A stretch of DNA of 8,979 nucleotides from an uncultured Bacteroides sp. (lineage in GTDB: Bacteria > Bacteroidota > Bacteroidia > Bacteroidales > Bacteroidaceae): NCBI GenBank assembly GCA_900544675.1, contig UQVZ01000072.1, forward strand, positions 1 to 8,979, given 5' to 3'. Under the pieces are notes generated by a model. The model worked only from the letters and a program-made list of their open reading frames with translations. It was not told the origin of the DNA and made no database searches. The position numbers and the translations under genes were made by a program. Shown piece after piece: positions 1-7,802 of this stretch (positions are counted from its first letter, which is position 1; every line of letters starts with the position of its first letter).

Positions 1-1
1 G

Positions 2-187
2 TTCTATTTTTGGCGTACTTACGATAAACAAGAGATTGATCTTATCGAAGAGAATCCTAATAATCTGACCGCATTGGAATTTAAATGGGGGAACAAGATG
101 CCGACTGTTCCAAAAGTATTTCAAGAAGCATATCCACACGTAGAGTTTCATGTGGTGAACAGGGAAAATTATTTAGAATTTGTGTAA
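2..187 (+). CDS. C-terminal fragment of a DUF4143-type AAA ATPase (5' end outside window)
   Basis: Frame 2 is open from the window edge to a TAA at 185-187, giving 61 residues that begin FYFWRTYDKQEIDLIEE and end ENYLEFV. The pattern ExDLIEE followed about 11 residues later by ALEFKW resembles the (E)xD...ExK core of the restriction-nuclease-like fold in the DUF4143 domain, which forms the C-terminus of a large bacterial AAA ATPase family common in Bacteroidales. Such proteins run to about 370-400 residues, so most of this one, including the ATPase domain, lies upstream. The cellular role of the family is poorly defined. The gene shares strand and AT-rich composition with gajA, which starts 19 bp later, so the two may be cotranscribed. 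The family call rests on a short C-terminal segment only. Confidence 0.6.
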   Translation, partial: FYFWRTYDKQEIDLIEENPNNLTALEFKWGNKMPTVPKVFQEAYPHVEFHVVNRENYLEFV

Positions 188-206
188 TGTAAAAATTTAT
201 AAGAGT

Positions 207-1988
207 ATGTATTTAAGCCGGTTGCATATTAGTAAGTTTAGAGTATTCGATGATATCACCTTGTATTTCAAGAATGGTATAAATATACTGATTGGAGAAA
301 ATAATTCGGGAAAAACCGCAATTATAGATGCCTTACGTATATGTCTCGGATGCGGTAAACCAGATAACTTTATTTATGTGCAAGACGGAGATTTACATGT
401 TAATCCGGAAAATCCTTCAGAAATCAACACAGTCATACAATTTGACTTGATATTTGAATTTGGAGATGCGTCAATTGAAAGGGAATGTTTCTATGATTTC
501 ATATCACAAGATAAAGACAATCCTGACAAGCAAACGATACAGTTGCATTTGAAATTCATCCAAGAAAATAATGGGAAGAAAAAATATTTCAAACGAATAA
601 TATGGGGTGGAGACAACGAAGGGCAGCAAGTACCTTATGAATCTTTACAAGAAATCTTTTATACCTATTTAAGTCCACTAAGAGATGCCGTAAGTTGTCT
701 GCGACCTTATTCATATGACAATAAAACATCGCAGTTATTCAACCAACTTACAAAATATGACAAAGGCAACGAAAGCATACCTCTGAATGAAGAAAAGAAA
801 AAATCACTTGCAAAAAATCTATACCAAATCTTCGAGAATGATGCTTATGATTGGAAACATATTTTAACTACAGGAAAGAGCAAAGTTAATGAGCATCTTG
901 AAGGTACAGGAATAACTCTAAAACATCCTGATATAGAAATGCGCTATGTAGGCCGAGAGTTCTCGGATGTTGTACGTGGTATCGAATTAAAATGTCCGGT
1001 TTATAAAACAGTCGAAGCCGGACAAGAACAGAAATACTTTACCCTATCTCAAAATGGTTTAGGTGAAAACAATCTTATTTTCACATCCGTTGTCTTAGGA
1101 GATCTTATCAACAGATGCGAAGACCATGCTTTGGAAATCTACAACGCTTTACTTGTGGAAGAGCCCGAAGCACACTTGCATCCACAGTATCAGAATACTT
1201 TCTTCGAGTATCTAAATGAATTACAAAGCAAAGGACTTCAAGTATTTGTAACATCGCACTCACCGACAATTACGGCTAAATCGGATGTCAATAATATTTC
1301 CATTTTGCAACGTAAACAAAGTATTATACAGTCATTTTCATTTGATGAATTATCGGAAGATGATTATCCGAAAGAAAGTAAACGACATTTGCGAAAATTC
1401 TTGGACACGACAAAAGCTCAATTATTTTTTGCTAACGGAGTGTTGTTGGTAGAAGGTGTCGCAGAAGCGATTATTATACCCATTCTCGCAAAGAAATTCT
1501 TGACCGAAAAAATCGACTTGTGTAAAAGTGGCATTGAATTAGTCAATATCGGAGGTGTCGCATTCAATCATTTTGGGTTATTATTTAACAATGATGATGA
1601 GAGAAAGCGACTATTGTCGAAATGTGCGATCATTACAGACAGCGATCCCAAAGACAATGGAGATATATCTGACAGAGCGCAAAAAGCAAAGGATTTAGAG
1701 AAACATAACCTGAAAGTATGTTTGGCTACACACACTCTTGAGCATGATTTATTCGAACAATCTGAGCGTAACAAAGCTATAATGCGAGATGTATATCGAA
1801 AAATACATGCTCAAACAGATGATTTAAGTGGTGATTTTAATGTCTCTACTTTAATGAAAAAACTCAAATCTAATAAAGATAAAGCGGAATTTGCATTACA
1901 ACTTTGTGATAGATTAGAAACCGAAGTAGCGTTCGATGTACCTGATTATATAAAGGATGCTATTTTGTTCATAGCCCCTTCAGAATAA
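207..1988 (+). CDS. gajA: Gabija GajA: OLD-family ATPase with TOPRIM nuclease domain
   Basis: The product is 593 residues from the ATG at 207. The frame also opens at a TTG at 180, but that would overlap the upstream gene, and the protein's first beta strand (YLSRLHISKFRVFDD) fits the ATG. The N-terminal ABC-type ATPase has Walker A GENNSGKT (30-37), a Walker B/signature region LVEEPEAHLHPQ (316-327) and an H-loop-like TSHS (349-352). The C-terminal TOPRIM domain shows LLVEG (catalytic Glu416), DSD (Asp478, Asp480), TLEHDLF (510-516) and a late KDKAEFA motif (557-563), so the nuclease looks intact. OLD nuclease followed directly by a UvrD-like helicase is the signature of Gabija. In characterised Gabija, GajA is a nucleotide-inhibited DNA-nicking enzyme that assembles with GajB; its length is close to the usual ~580 residues. 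An overlapping alternative is another class 2 OLD nuclease with helicase partner, which is essentially the same family. Confidence 0.9.
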   Translation: MYLSRLHISKFRVFDDITLYFKNGINILIGENNSGKTAIIDALRICLGCGKPDNFIYVQDGDLHVNPENPSEINTVIQFDLIFEFGDASIERECFYDFISQDKDNPDKQTIQLHLKFIQENNGKKKYFKRIIWGGDNEGQQVPYESLQEIFYTYLSPLRDAVSCLRPYSYDNKTSQLFNQLTKYDKGNESIPLNEEKKKSLAKNLYQIFENDAYDWKHILTTGKSKVNEHLEGTGITLKHPDIEMRYVGREFSDVVRGIELKCPVYKTVEAGQEQKYFTLSQNGLGENNLIFTSVVLGDLINRCEDHALEIYNALLVEEPEAHLHPQYQNTFFEYLNELQSKGLQVFVTSHSPTITAKSDVNNISILQRKQSIIQSFSFDELSEDDYPKESKRHLRKFLDTTKAQLFFANGVLLVEGVAEAIIIPILAKKFLTEKIDLCKSGIELVNIGGVAFNHFGLLFNNDDERKRLLSKCAIITDSDPKDNGDISDRAQKAKDLEKHNLKVCLATHTLEHDLFEQSERNKAIMRDVYRKIHAQTDDLSGDFNVSTLMKKLKSNKDKAEFALQLCDRLETEVAFDVPDYIKDAILFIAPSE

Positions 1989-1992
1989 AAGT

Positions 1993-3774
1993 ATGGATAT
2001 TCAATTATCAGCACAACAACAAGCTGTTGTAGGTTGCAACGAGCCGAGAATTGTCGTGAAAGCCTGTCCGGGAAGTGGAAAGACTTTCTCTGTGGCTGCG
2101 CGTATGGCAAAACTTTTACGAGAGAATAATTTATCGAGACACCGAGGAATTGCAGCCATATCTTTTACCAACACTGCATGTGAGGTTATACAAAAAGAAC
2201 TTAAAGAGACATTCGGTTGTCGAAATATAGGTTATCCTTCATTTATAGGGACGATTGATAGTTTTATAAATACTTACATATTTCTGCCTTATGCCCATTT
2301 AGTTATGGGATGTGATTGTCGTCCTGAAATAGTAGGAACCGCATTTAATAAATGGTTTGATTATGATCCGACCCAAACAAGATATATTAGGGGTAAGCAC
2401 GGTGAACGAATAATTACATCTCGTGATACCAACTACTATTTCGATCTCATATCATTTGGGCTTAATGACCAATTATTGCGATTAGCCCCATATCAGTCAT
2501 ATCATTTCGGAAAAGCGGATTGGGATAATCCCAATAAGAAAGATGGTTCACCTAAAAAGATTATATCTGAATTGAAAGAGATGAAATGGAAACATTTCAA
2601 TGCAGGCAAGTTCAATCAGGCAGATGCGATATATTTTACATTCAGAATATTAGATAAATATCCTTCAATAACACAAAATCTTGTCCGTAGATTTCCTATA
2701 TTGATAATTGATGAAGCTCAAGACACAACAGAGTTGCAAATGGCTATAATTGATAAATTATCTCAATATGGAGCGGAATCTATTATGTTGATTGGGGATC
2801 CTGACCAAGCAATTTTTGAATGGAATACTGCCAGTCCACATTTATTTATGGAAAAATACAATAATCCAGATTGGCATTCATTGGATTTGTCGGAAAATAG
2901 ACGTAGCTCCGAAAAAATATGTCAATTAGCTAATCGTTTCTCAGGAAATGAAATGTGTTCAATAGCAAGTGACAAGGATTACACAGACGAGCCATGTATT
3001 AAAGGGCATCTCGACACGCCGGAATCTGTCAATCAAATTACGAATCATTTCATCGAAAAATGCAATGAGATGGGATTGGATGAATCTGAATATGCAGTTG
3101 TATTTCGAGGACAAAAGTTTGGCGAAACAAACTTTGGATTAGTAAACAATGATAGCTCATCAAGACAGAATAGTCCGTGGATAAACGGACACTACGGCGT
3201 TAGAGATATTGTATATGGAAAATATTTGATTGATCATGGAAAATATACTGACGGACTATCTCTTATAGAAAAAGGTTGCTATAAAATAACAAAGCGAGTA
3301 CGGTATGTTCCCGCAAGTACAATACGAAAAGAAATAGGGGAAGTAGGGTTTAGAAGACATAGAGCAGAAATGGTTGAGTTTATTCAAAAATTACCTTCAA
3401 CGAATAATACACTGTCTAATTGGATTACGGAACTTCAACAAACGGGCATAAATCTAACTGTTGATTTGGGCAAGGCGAATGTCCGTATTGAATCGCTTTT
3501 TAGAACAGTAAATCATCTCTTTCGGCAAGAGCGACCTTACCTGAAAACAATTCATTCGGTAAAAGGCATGACATTGGAGGCTATTTTAGTATTTCTATCT
3601 AAAAAAGCTGTCAGCACGAACTATGCAACGATTTTGAATAATCCTGCAAAGTATTCTGTTGACAATAATGAAGAACTCCGCATTGTGTATGTTGCATGTA
3701 CACGACCTAAAAAAATGTTATGGATAGCCGTTCCATCAGACGATATCGATTGTTGGAGAAATAAATTGTTCTAA
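1993..3774 (+). CDS. gajB: Gabija GajB: UvrD/PcrA-like superfamily 1 helicase
   Basis: This 593-residue protein starts 4 bp after gajA stops, so the two are almost certainly cotranscribed and translationally linked. All SF1A helicase landmarks are present: Q-motif LSAQQQAVV (5-13), Walker A ACPGSGKT (24-31), motif Ia ISFTNTA, motif II IIDEAQDT (238-245), motif III GDPDQAIFEW (268-277), motif IV SENRRSSEKI, motif V IHSVKGMTLE (520-529) and motif VI YVACTRP (566-572). In characterised Gabija, GajB is thought to be activated by DNA ends and to deplete nucleotides, relieving inhibition of GajA. It is longer than the best-studied GajB (roughly 500 residues); the extra length lies in the 1B-like segment (about 80-230) and the 2B-like region (about 385-515). 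Taken alone it could be a generic UvrD helicase; the GajA neighbour decides the call. Confidence 0.88.
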   Translation: MDIQLSAQQQAVVGCNEPRIVVKACPGSGKTFSVAARMAKLLRENNLSRHRGIAAISFTNTACEVIQKELKETFGCRNIGYPSFIGTIDSFINTYIFLPYAHLVMGCDCRPEIVGTAFNKWFDYDPTQTRYIRGKHGERIITSRDTNYYFDLISFGLNDQLLRLAPYQSYHFGKADWDNPNKKDGSPKKIISELKEMKWKHFNAGKFNQADAIYFTFRILDKYPSITQNLVRRFPILIIDEAQDTTELQMAIIDKLSQYGAESIMLIGDPDQAIFEWNTASPHLFMEKYNNPDWHSLDLSENRRSSEKICQLANRFSGNEMCSIASDKDYTDEPCIKGHLDTPESVNQITNHFIEKCNEMGLDESEYAVVFRGQKFGETNFGLVNNDSSSRQNSPWINGHYGVRDIVYGKYLIDHGKYTDGLSLIEKGCYKITKRVRYVPASTIRKEIGEVGFRRHRAEMVEFIQKLPSTNNTLSNWITELQQTGINLTVDLGKANVRIESLFRTVNHLFRQERPYLKTIHSVKGMTLEAILVFLSKKAVSTNYATILNNPAKYSVDNNEELRIVYVACTRPKKMLWIAVPSDDIDCWRNKLF

Positions 3775-3820
3775 GCAAAAACAGATGATGCGATATTGTT
3801 TGCCATCATCTGTTTTTTGC
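3775..3820. terminator. Bidirectional intrinsic terminator between gajB and the mob operon
   Basis: A 16-nt left arm, GCAAAAACAGATGATG (3775-3790), starts right after the gajB stop and pairs with CATCATCTGTTTTTTGC (3804-3820) around a 13-nt loop; the right arm carries one extra T. The stem top is followed by a T-run in the plus direction. The A-run of the left arm becomes a U-run in minus-strand RNA, so the same hairpin can end both the gaj transcript and the oppositely directed mobA-mobB-mobC transcript. Confidence 0.8.
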
Positions 3821-3858
3821 TTTATATTTAACTACTTGGTAATAATATGCTTATAACG

Positions 3859-3890
3859 GGGCAGAACAAGGTATCAAACTTGTCCCGCCC
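3859..3890 (-). other. RNA hairpin in the mobC 3' untranslated region
   Basis: Arms 3859-3870 and 3879-3890 flank an 8-nt loop. As plus-strand DNA the 12-bp arms have two A-C mismatches, but in minus-strand RNA both become G-U pairs, giving a continuous 12-bp stem. This points to a structure in the mob transcript, beginning about 28 nt past the mobC stop. No U-run follows it, so it is more likely a 3' end stabiliser, or one half of a two-hairpin end together with the terminator at 3775-3820, than a terminator by itself. Confidence 0.45.
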
Positions 3891-3918
3891 GTTTCCGTTA
3901 CCGACTGCCTCCTGTCGG

Positions 3919-5928
3919 CTATTTCTGCTGCAACAGATGTTTCAGATTTTCGTCATTAGCGATGCGTTCCAACTCTTCCTGAACAATCTGTTTCACCTCC
4001 TCCTTGATGCGCCTGTAATTCGCCTGCACTGTTTCCTTCATGCAGTCTTTGCCATCCTCGTCCGTGAAGTCGGTAATGATGGGTATCGGCTTGTAGGCTT
4101 TCTCCTCGCGTTTCACCTTCTCGGCATCCACGACAATCTCACAGTGGAAAATCTTCTGCTCGATACGCTCGTTGAAGTTGTCGGACACCGAACCGACAAA
4201 CATGCCCTGCGTCAATCCGGAAATCTTGCTCGGCGGGATAAGCGCGTCCATCTGCGTGTTGATGGATGTAGAAACGTCCTGCCGGTTGATAGAGATAGAC
4301 TGCCGTTTTTGCAACACCTTTCCGAACCGCTCCGAAAGCGTCTTGGCGGTTTCGCCCACCACCTGACCGGAGAAGATATTTCCGACAGTATTCATCACGA
4401 CTTTGGCTTCTTTATCGCCATAGTCACGCACCAACTGGCTGAAATCCTGAAATCCCAGACATACGGCAACCTTGTTGCTTCGTGCGGTGGCGATAAGGTT
4501 GTCCAGCCCCTTGAAATATATCGTCGGAAGCTCGTCGATGATAACTGACGACTTCAACATCCCTTTCTTGTTGATGAGCTTCACGATACGGGAATTATAC
4601 AGACCGAGAGCCGCCCCGTAAATGTTCTGACGGTCCGGATTGTTGCCCACACAGAGGATTTTCGGCTCTTCGGGATTGTTGATGTCCAGCGTGAACTCGC
4701 TGTCCGACATCACCCAATAGAGCTGCGGGGAAATCATGCGTGACAGTGGAATTTTCGCCGATGCGATCTGCCCCATCAACTGCTCGGCAGCCCCTCCGAG
4801 CCATGCGTCCATGAACGGTGAGAGATAGTTCTCCAGTTCGGGATAAGAGGTCAGAATCGGGAAAATATCCTCATAGCGGCGGTTCAGGAACTCGATGGCA
4901 TGGGGGAACGTGCAATACTTGCCGTTCTGAAAAATTTTAAGATACCAGATGATAGCCGCGAAAAGGATGATGGGCGATTCCACAAAGAAGTCGCCCTGCT
5001 TCTGCACCCAACTTTTATTTAAGTTGAGCATGATGGTGTACGCGCTCTCGTAAGCGTCCGTGATGTCCTCCATGAAGTCCGGGTGAATGGGATTGCAACG
5101 GTGCGAGCGTCGCGGGTCGTCGAAGTTTATCACATAAAACTTCGGCTTCACCTTGTACCCCTCCGGGTGGTTGAGCAGATGATTATAGGCAATCGTGGAC
5201 AAGTCACTGAATTTGAAATCATAGACATACATCGAGAAGCCCTTCTCAATCTGCTGCTTGATGAAATTGTTTACTACCGCGTATGACTTTCCGCTGCCCG
5301 GCGTACCCAACACGATGGACGCACGAAACGGATTCACGACATTGATCCAGCCGTTGTTCCAACGTTTCCTGTAATAAAAGCGTGTGGGCAGATTGACCGA
5401 ATACTCGCTTTCGATAAGCCGTGTTTCCTGCATGAAGCTCTCGTTCTCGTTGTTGAACACGTCATCCATGAGGTTATGCTTCAACAGGCGGCTCATCCAC
5501 AGACCGCCCATCAGCAGGCATACATAGCCCGTGCCTACGGTCAGCACGTAAAGCCCCGTCACCGCTTCAACCGGCAGCGGCAATGCCAGTATCCACCAAT
5601 TGAGGAAGAACAGCACGAACCCTGCGGCAAGTGCCGTCCAGATTCTTCCCCAAGTGATTTTCTCTCCCTTCACACCCTTTGTCCCCAGACAGGACAGGGC
5701 AAGCAGGAGAACGGCAAACAGTTTCGTGTAGAGGATGGAACGGAACAGCCCCGCCGTGCGGTCGAAGTTCATCAGGATTCTGTCCACCACGCCGATGTCC
5801 ACGCCCCATAGCCGTATGGCTTCATAGCAGAACCAGTACACGTTCATGACCACTAAAATAATACTCACGGCACGCAGAAAATCCATGATTTTCGCCAATG
5901 CCCTCAAATCGTCTTCTTGTTGTGACAT
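3919..5928 (-). CDS. mobC: Type IV secretion coupling ATPase (TraG/VirD4 family, YWFCY domain), MobC of Bacteroides elements
   Basis: The 669-residue product is an inner-membrane coupling protein that recognises the relaxase-DNA complex and feeds it to the conjugation channel. The N-terminus contains VYWFCYEAIRLWG (30-42), the hallmark of the YWFCY domain found on Bacteroidetes TraG-like proteins, and hydrophobic stretches near 18-36, 64-82, 97-117 and 123-142 predict about four membrane helices. The cytoplasmic ATPase follows, with Walker A GTPGSGKS (208-215) and Walker B VIIDELPT (Asp465-Glu466), then the RSNKVAVCLGFQD segment typical of the TraG/TraD C-terminal domain. The ATG at 5928 follows the mobB stop by 32 bp, so it is the last gene of the mobA-mobB-mobC operon. 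Length and motifs are normal, with no sign of truncation. The plus-strand frames open across it are antisense shadows. Confidence 0.92.
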   Translation of the reverse strand: MSQQEDDLRALAKIMDFLRAVSIILVVMNVYWFCYEAIRLWGVDIGVVDRILMNFDRTAGLFRSILYTKLFAVLLLALSCLGTKGVKGEKITWGRIWTALAAGFVLFFLNWWILALPLPVEAVTGLYVLTVGTGYVCLLMGGLWMSRLLKHNLMDDVFNNENESFMQETRLIESEYSVNLPTRFYYRKRWNNGWINVVNPFRASIVLGTPGSGKSYAVVNNFIKQQIEKGFSMYVYDFKFSDLSTIAYNHLLNHPEGYKVKPKFYVINFDDPRRSHRCNPIHPDFMEDITDAYESAYTIMLNLNKSWVQKQGDFFVESPIILFAAIIWYLKIFQNGKYCTFPHAIEFLNRRYEDIFPILTSYPELENYLSPFMDAWLGGAAEQLMGQIASAKIPLSRMISPQLYWVMSDSEFTLDINNPEEPKILCVGNNPDRQNIYGAALGLYNSRIVKLINKKGMLKSSVIIDELPTIYFKGLDNLIATARSNKVAVCLGFQDFSQLVRDYGDKEAKVVMNTVGNIFSGQVVGETAKTLSERFGKVLQKRQSISINRQDVSTSINTQMDALIPPSKISGLTQGMFVGSVSDNFNERIEQKIFHCEIVVDAEKVKREEKAYKPIPIITDFTDEDGKDCMKETVQANYRRIKEEVKQIVQEELERIANDENLKHLLQQK

Positions 5929-5960
5929 AGATTGAAAATTTTTGATTGTTGATACCTCGA

Positions 5961-7211
5961 TTACATTCCCAAGCCCTTGCGCCTTTTCTTTTTCTTCTTG
6001 CGCTGCATCGCCCGGATAAAGGCTTCCTCCTCGGCATCCACTGCCGGACCTTCGGGAGTGAGCAGACCGACACCGCCCACCGTGTCCTCGTGGTCGGATG
6101 CGGTCTGTCTGCGCATATCCTCTCCTGTTTCCACCGGAACGGACAGCGGAATCGGCGGCTGTCCGGCATAAGGCAGCGTGAAGTGTTCCTGCAAGGCGTT
6201 GGCGGAAAGTTCCTTGCCCATACGCGAGCCGTTCAACACGCAGCCTGTGCGGTGGTCGATGAACGTGGTTCCATAGATGCGTCCTTCCTCCGTGTAGCGC
6301 AGCACGGTGTCGATGCCCTTTCCTTTGAGGGTGGCTACAAACTTCTCCTTGTCATACGTGCCTTCCAGCACGGAAAGGATGGTGCGTTTCGTCATGTCGG
6401 CAAGTTTCCTGTCCTTAATATCCTGCTTGGAACGGGTAAACTTCTTCAGCACGGCTTCATAGCCCACAGACTTCCCGAACTGCGAGGATTTGAAAGGATT
6501 GCCGACCTTGTTGCCCTTATCGTCCGTGGCGGAATAGACCAGCCCGTGATACTCGCGTCCGCGTACATTGCCATGCACTTCCTCCACCGTCATATTATAT
6601 AAGGAAAGAAGGGCGCAGTATTCGCCCATCGTCTGGAAGCGGTACTGCCCGCTGATAGCCTTGACGATATTTCCCACCTGCTTCTTCACGTCGCCCGCAG
6701 AGGTGTCCACCTTGTGCAGCGGCGTGTCAAGACGGCGGTTCTTGCGTTCTGCGTCGTGCAGCCCGTACTTCCGTTCCAGTTCTCGTGTTATCTGCTTGCT
6801 TCGGTAAAAATTGTTCCGGGTGTCTATGCCCCTGCCGTTCTCGTCCACCCTGACCGTCACGATATGCAGGTGGTGGCGGTCGATGTCCTCATGCTTGAAA
6901 ACGAGATACGGTTGGTTGCCGAAGCCCATCTTCTCCAGATACTCCCATGCGATATCCTGAAGCTCCGTGTCCGTCAAAATATCGTCGGGATGCGGATTGA
7001 GCGAGATATGCACCACCGGTTTCTCCACCTTCGACCGCACGGGCATCAGGGCAAGGAAGTCCTCCATAGCCCGGTGGATGTCCATCGTTCCCGTACCGTC
7101 ATTGTAGATGCAGTTGGTTGTCAGAAGCCGCCCTTTCGCCTCGTTGATCTTCTCCCCGTTGTAGGCAAGTGCGCCATACAACGAGTTTCCTACACTGATT
7201 TTTGCGACCAT
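5961..7211 (-). CDS. mobB: MOBP-type relaxase / mobilisation nuclease (MobB of Bacteroides elements)
   Basis: The 416-residue protein would nick oriT, stay linked to the 5' end of the strand and lead it into the recipient. The relaxase domain fills the first ~150 residues: GALAYNGEK near the N-terminus supplies a candidate catalytic tyrosine (Tyr17, or Tyr12), VVHISLNPHP (66-75) matches motif II, and HEDIDRHHLHIV (107-118) is the metal-binding histidine motif III. The C-terminal half lacks recognisable motifs and ends in a very basic tail rich in Lys and Arg (about 402-412), which suits DNA contact. The ATG at 7211 lies inside the end of mobA (22-bp overlap), implying translational coupling. 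Naming follows Bacteroides usage, where MobB is the relaxase; in Proteobacterial plasmids the equivalent protein is usually MobA. Confidence 0.9.
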   Translation of the reverse strand: MVAKISVGNSLYGALAYNGEKINEAKGRLLTTNCIYNDGTGTMDIHRAMEDFLALMPVRSKVEKPVVHISLNPHPDDILTDTELQDIAWEYLEKMGFGNQPYLVFKHEDIDRHHLHIVTVRVDENGRGIDTRNNFYRSKQITRELERKYGLHDAERKNRRLDTPLHKVDTSAGDVKKQVGNIVKAISGQYRFQTMGEYCALLSLYNMTVEEVHGNVRGREYHGLVYSATDDKGNKVGNPFKSSQFGKSVGYEAVLKKFTRSKQDIKDRKLADMTKRTILSVLEGTYDKEKFVATLKGKGIDTVLRYTEEGRIYGTTFIDHRTGCVLNGSRMGKELSANALQEHFTLPYAGQPPIPLSVPVETGEDMRRQTASDHEDTVGGVGLLTPEGPAVDAEEEAFIRAMQRKKKKKRRKGLGM

Positions 7212-7618
7212 TTTTCCTGCATCTCCCTTGAAAGTTCCACAATTTTACGGCTCAGTTTCACAAGTTCTACGGTCTGTTGCTCCAGCTTGTAGAGCAACGC
7301 CATCGCCTTTTTCTCGGAAAAATGCAGCCTCAGTTCCTTCACTACTTGGTTGTAATTTGTACCTATCGCGCGGAACTGCGCATGAAAATCGGACAGCTTG
7401 GTGTAGTAATCCACCAGCGTCTTGTCCACTTTCAGCACCTTGAACGGCTGTCCGAAGAAGTGCGCTTTCAGGAAAACCGACTTGGCGTAAACGCCCGACT
7501 TCTCGAACATGGAGAGGAAACGGTTGTGTTCCTCCTCGTTGAAACGGACGGTGTAGCGGAACACCGCCGGATCGAGTTTGGGATTTCTCCCGCCTTTGTT
7601 TCTTCTTTTTTCACTCAT
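7190..7618 (-). CDS. mobA: Relaxosome accessory DNA-binding protein (MobA of Bacteroides elements, MobC-like family)
   Basis: This 142-residue protein is the first gene of the mob operon. A basic N-terminus (SEKRRNKGGRNPK) leads into FRYTVRFNEEEHNRFLSMF, which has the strand-then-helix look of a ribbon-helix-helix DNA-binding protein. IGTNYNQVVKEL (85-96) matches the IGxNxNQ signature of plasmid mobilisation relaxosome proteins (MobC-like family). Residues about 103-137 form a heptad-like amphipathic helix, probably a coiled coil for oligomerisation. Proteins of this kind bind oriT, help melt it for the relaxase and often repress their own promoter, which fits the palindromes just upstream. 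The ATG at 7618 is preceded by the A-rich leader usual in Bacteroidales and lacks a clear Shine-Dalgarno site. Confidence 0.82.
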   Translation of the reverse strand: MSEKRRNKGGRNPKLDPAVFRYTVRFNEEEHNRFLSMFEKSGVYAKSVFLKAHFFGQPFKVLKVDKTLVDYYTKLSDFHAQFRAIGTNYNQVVKELRLHFSEKKAMALLYKLEQQTVELVKLSRKIVELSREMQEKWSQKSV

Positions 7619-7742
7619 ATTACTTTGGATTTAGCGGTTTGACGGCATAAGCCGCCGCTTCGAGGCACAGCACCGCAGGTTTGAGAGGCTTCCCGACTTC
7701 GGAGGGTAAGCCCGCCCCCTGCAAGGGCAAGGCGTTTTCGTG

Positions 7743-7766
7743 GCTGCTCAAAATGTTTTGAGCGGC
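7743..7766. repeat. Inverted repeat, 11-bp arms with 2-nt loop
   Basis: GCTGCTCAAAA (7743-7753) pairs with TTTTGAGCGGC (7756-7766) with a single mismatch, a G-U pair in plus-strand RNA. The two-base loop is too tight for a good RNA hairpin, which favours a DNA site bound by a dimeric protein or a cruciform-type relaxosome element. Confidence 0.65.
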
Positions 7767-7782
7767 TGAAAACATACCTTGC

Positions 7783-7800
7783 TATGTTCAGGTGAACATA
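7783..7800. promoter_or_regulatory. Perfect 18-bp interrupted palindrome, operator-like
   Basis: TATGTTCA (7783-7790) and TGAACATA (7793-7800) are exact reverse complements separated by GG. The size and symmetry fit a binding site for a dimeric regulator or for the relaxosome accessory protein. It lies about 165 bp upstream of mobA and downstream of the proposed mob promoter, so a bound protein could block transcription or organise oriT. The ligand is unknown. Confidence 0.5.
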
Positions 7801-7802
7801 AA

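Noticed and set aside
5..12. TATTTTTG matching the Bacteroides -7 box, a possible gajA promoter
   Set aside because: It lies inside the upstream coding region almost 200 bp before gajA, and the -33 box would be outside the window, so it cannot be assessed.
180..206. TTG start extending GajA by nine residues (MCNVKIYKS)
   Set aside because: It would overlap the upstream gene's stop and the added residues lie before the first conserved strand; the ATG at 207 fits the family N-terminus.
3847..4548. 233-codon plus-strand frame opposite mobC
   Set aside because: It is antisense to a well-conserved ATPase gene in GC-rich DNA, its product has no recognisable motif, and its start lies in the mob 3' region. 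Shadow frame.
5946..6602. 218-codon plus-strand frame opposite mobB
   Set aside because: The composition of the product (many His, Arg, Leu) is typical of a reverse-frame shadow, and the relaxase on the other strand explains the sequence.
6714..7292. 192-codon plus-strand frame across mobB and mobA
   Set aside because: It spans the overlap of two real genes in antisense and shows no domain.
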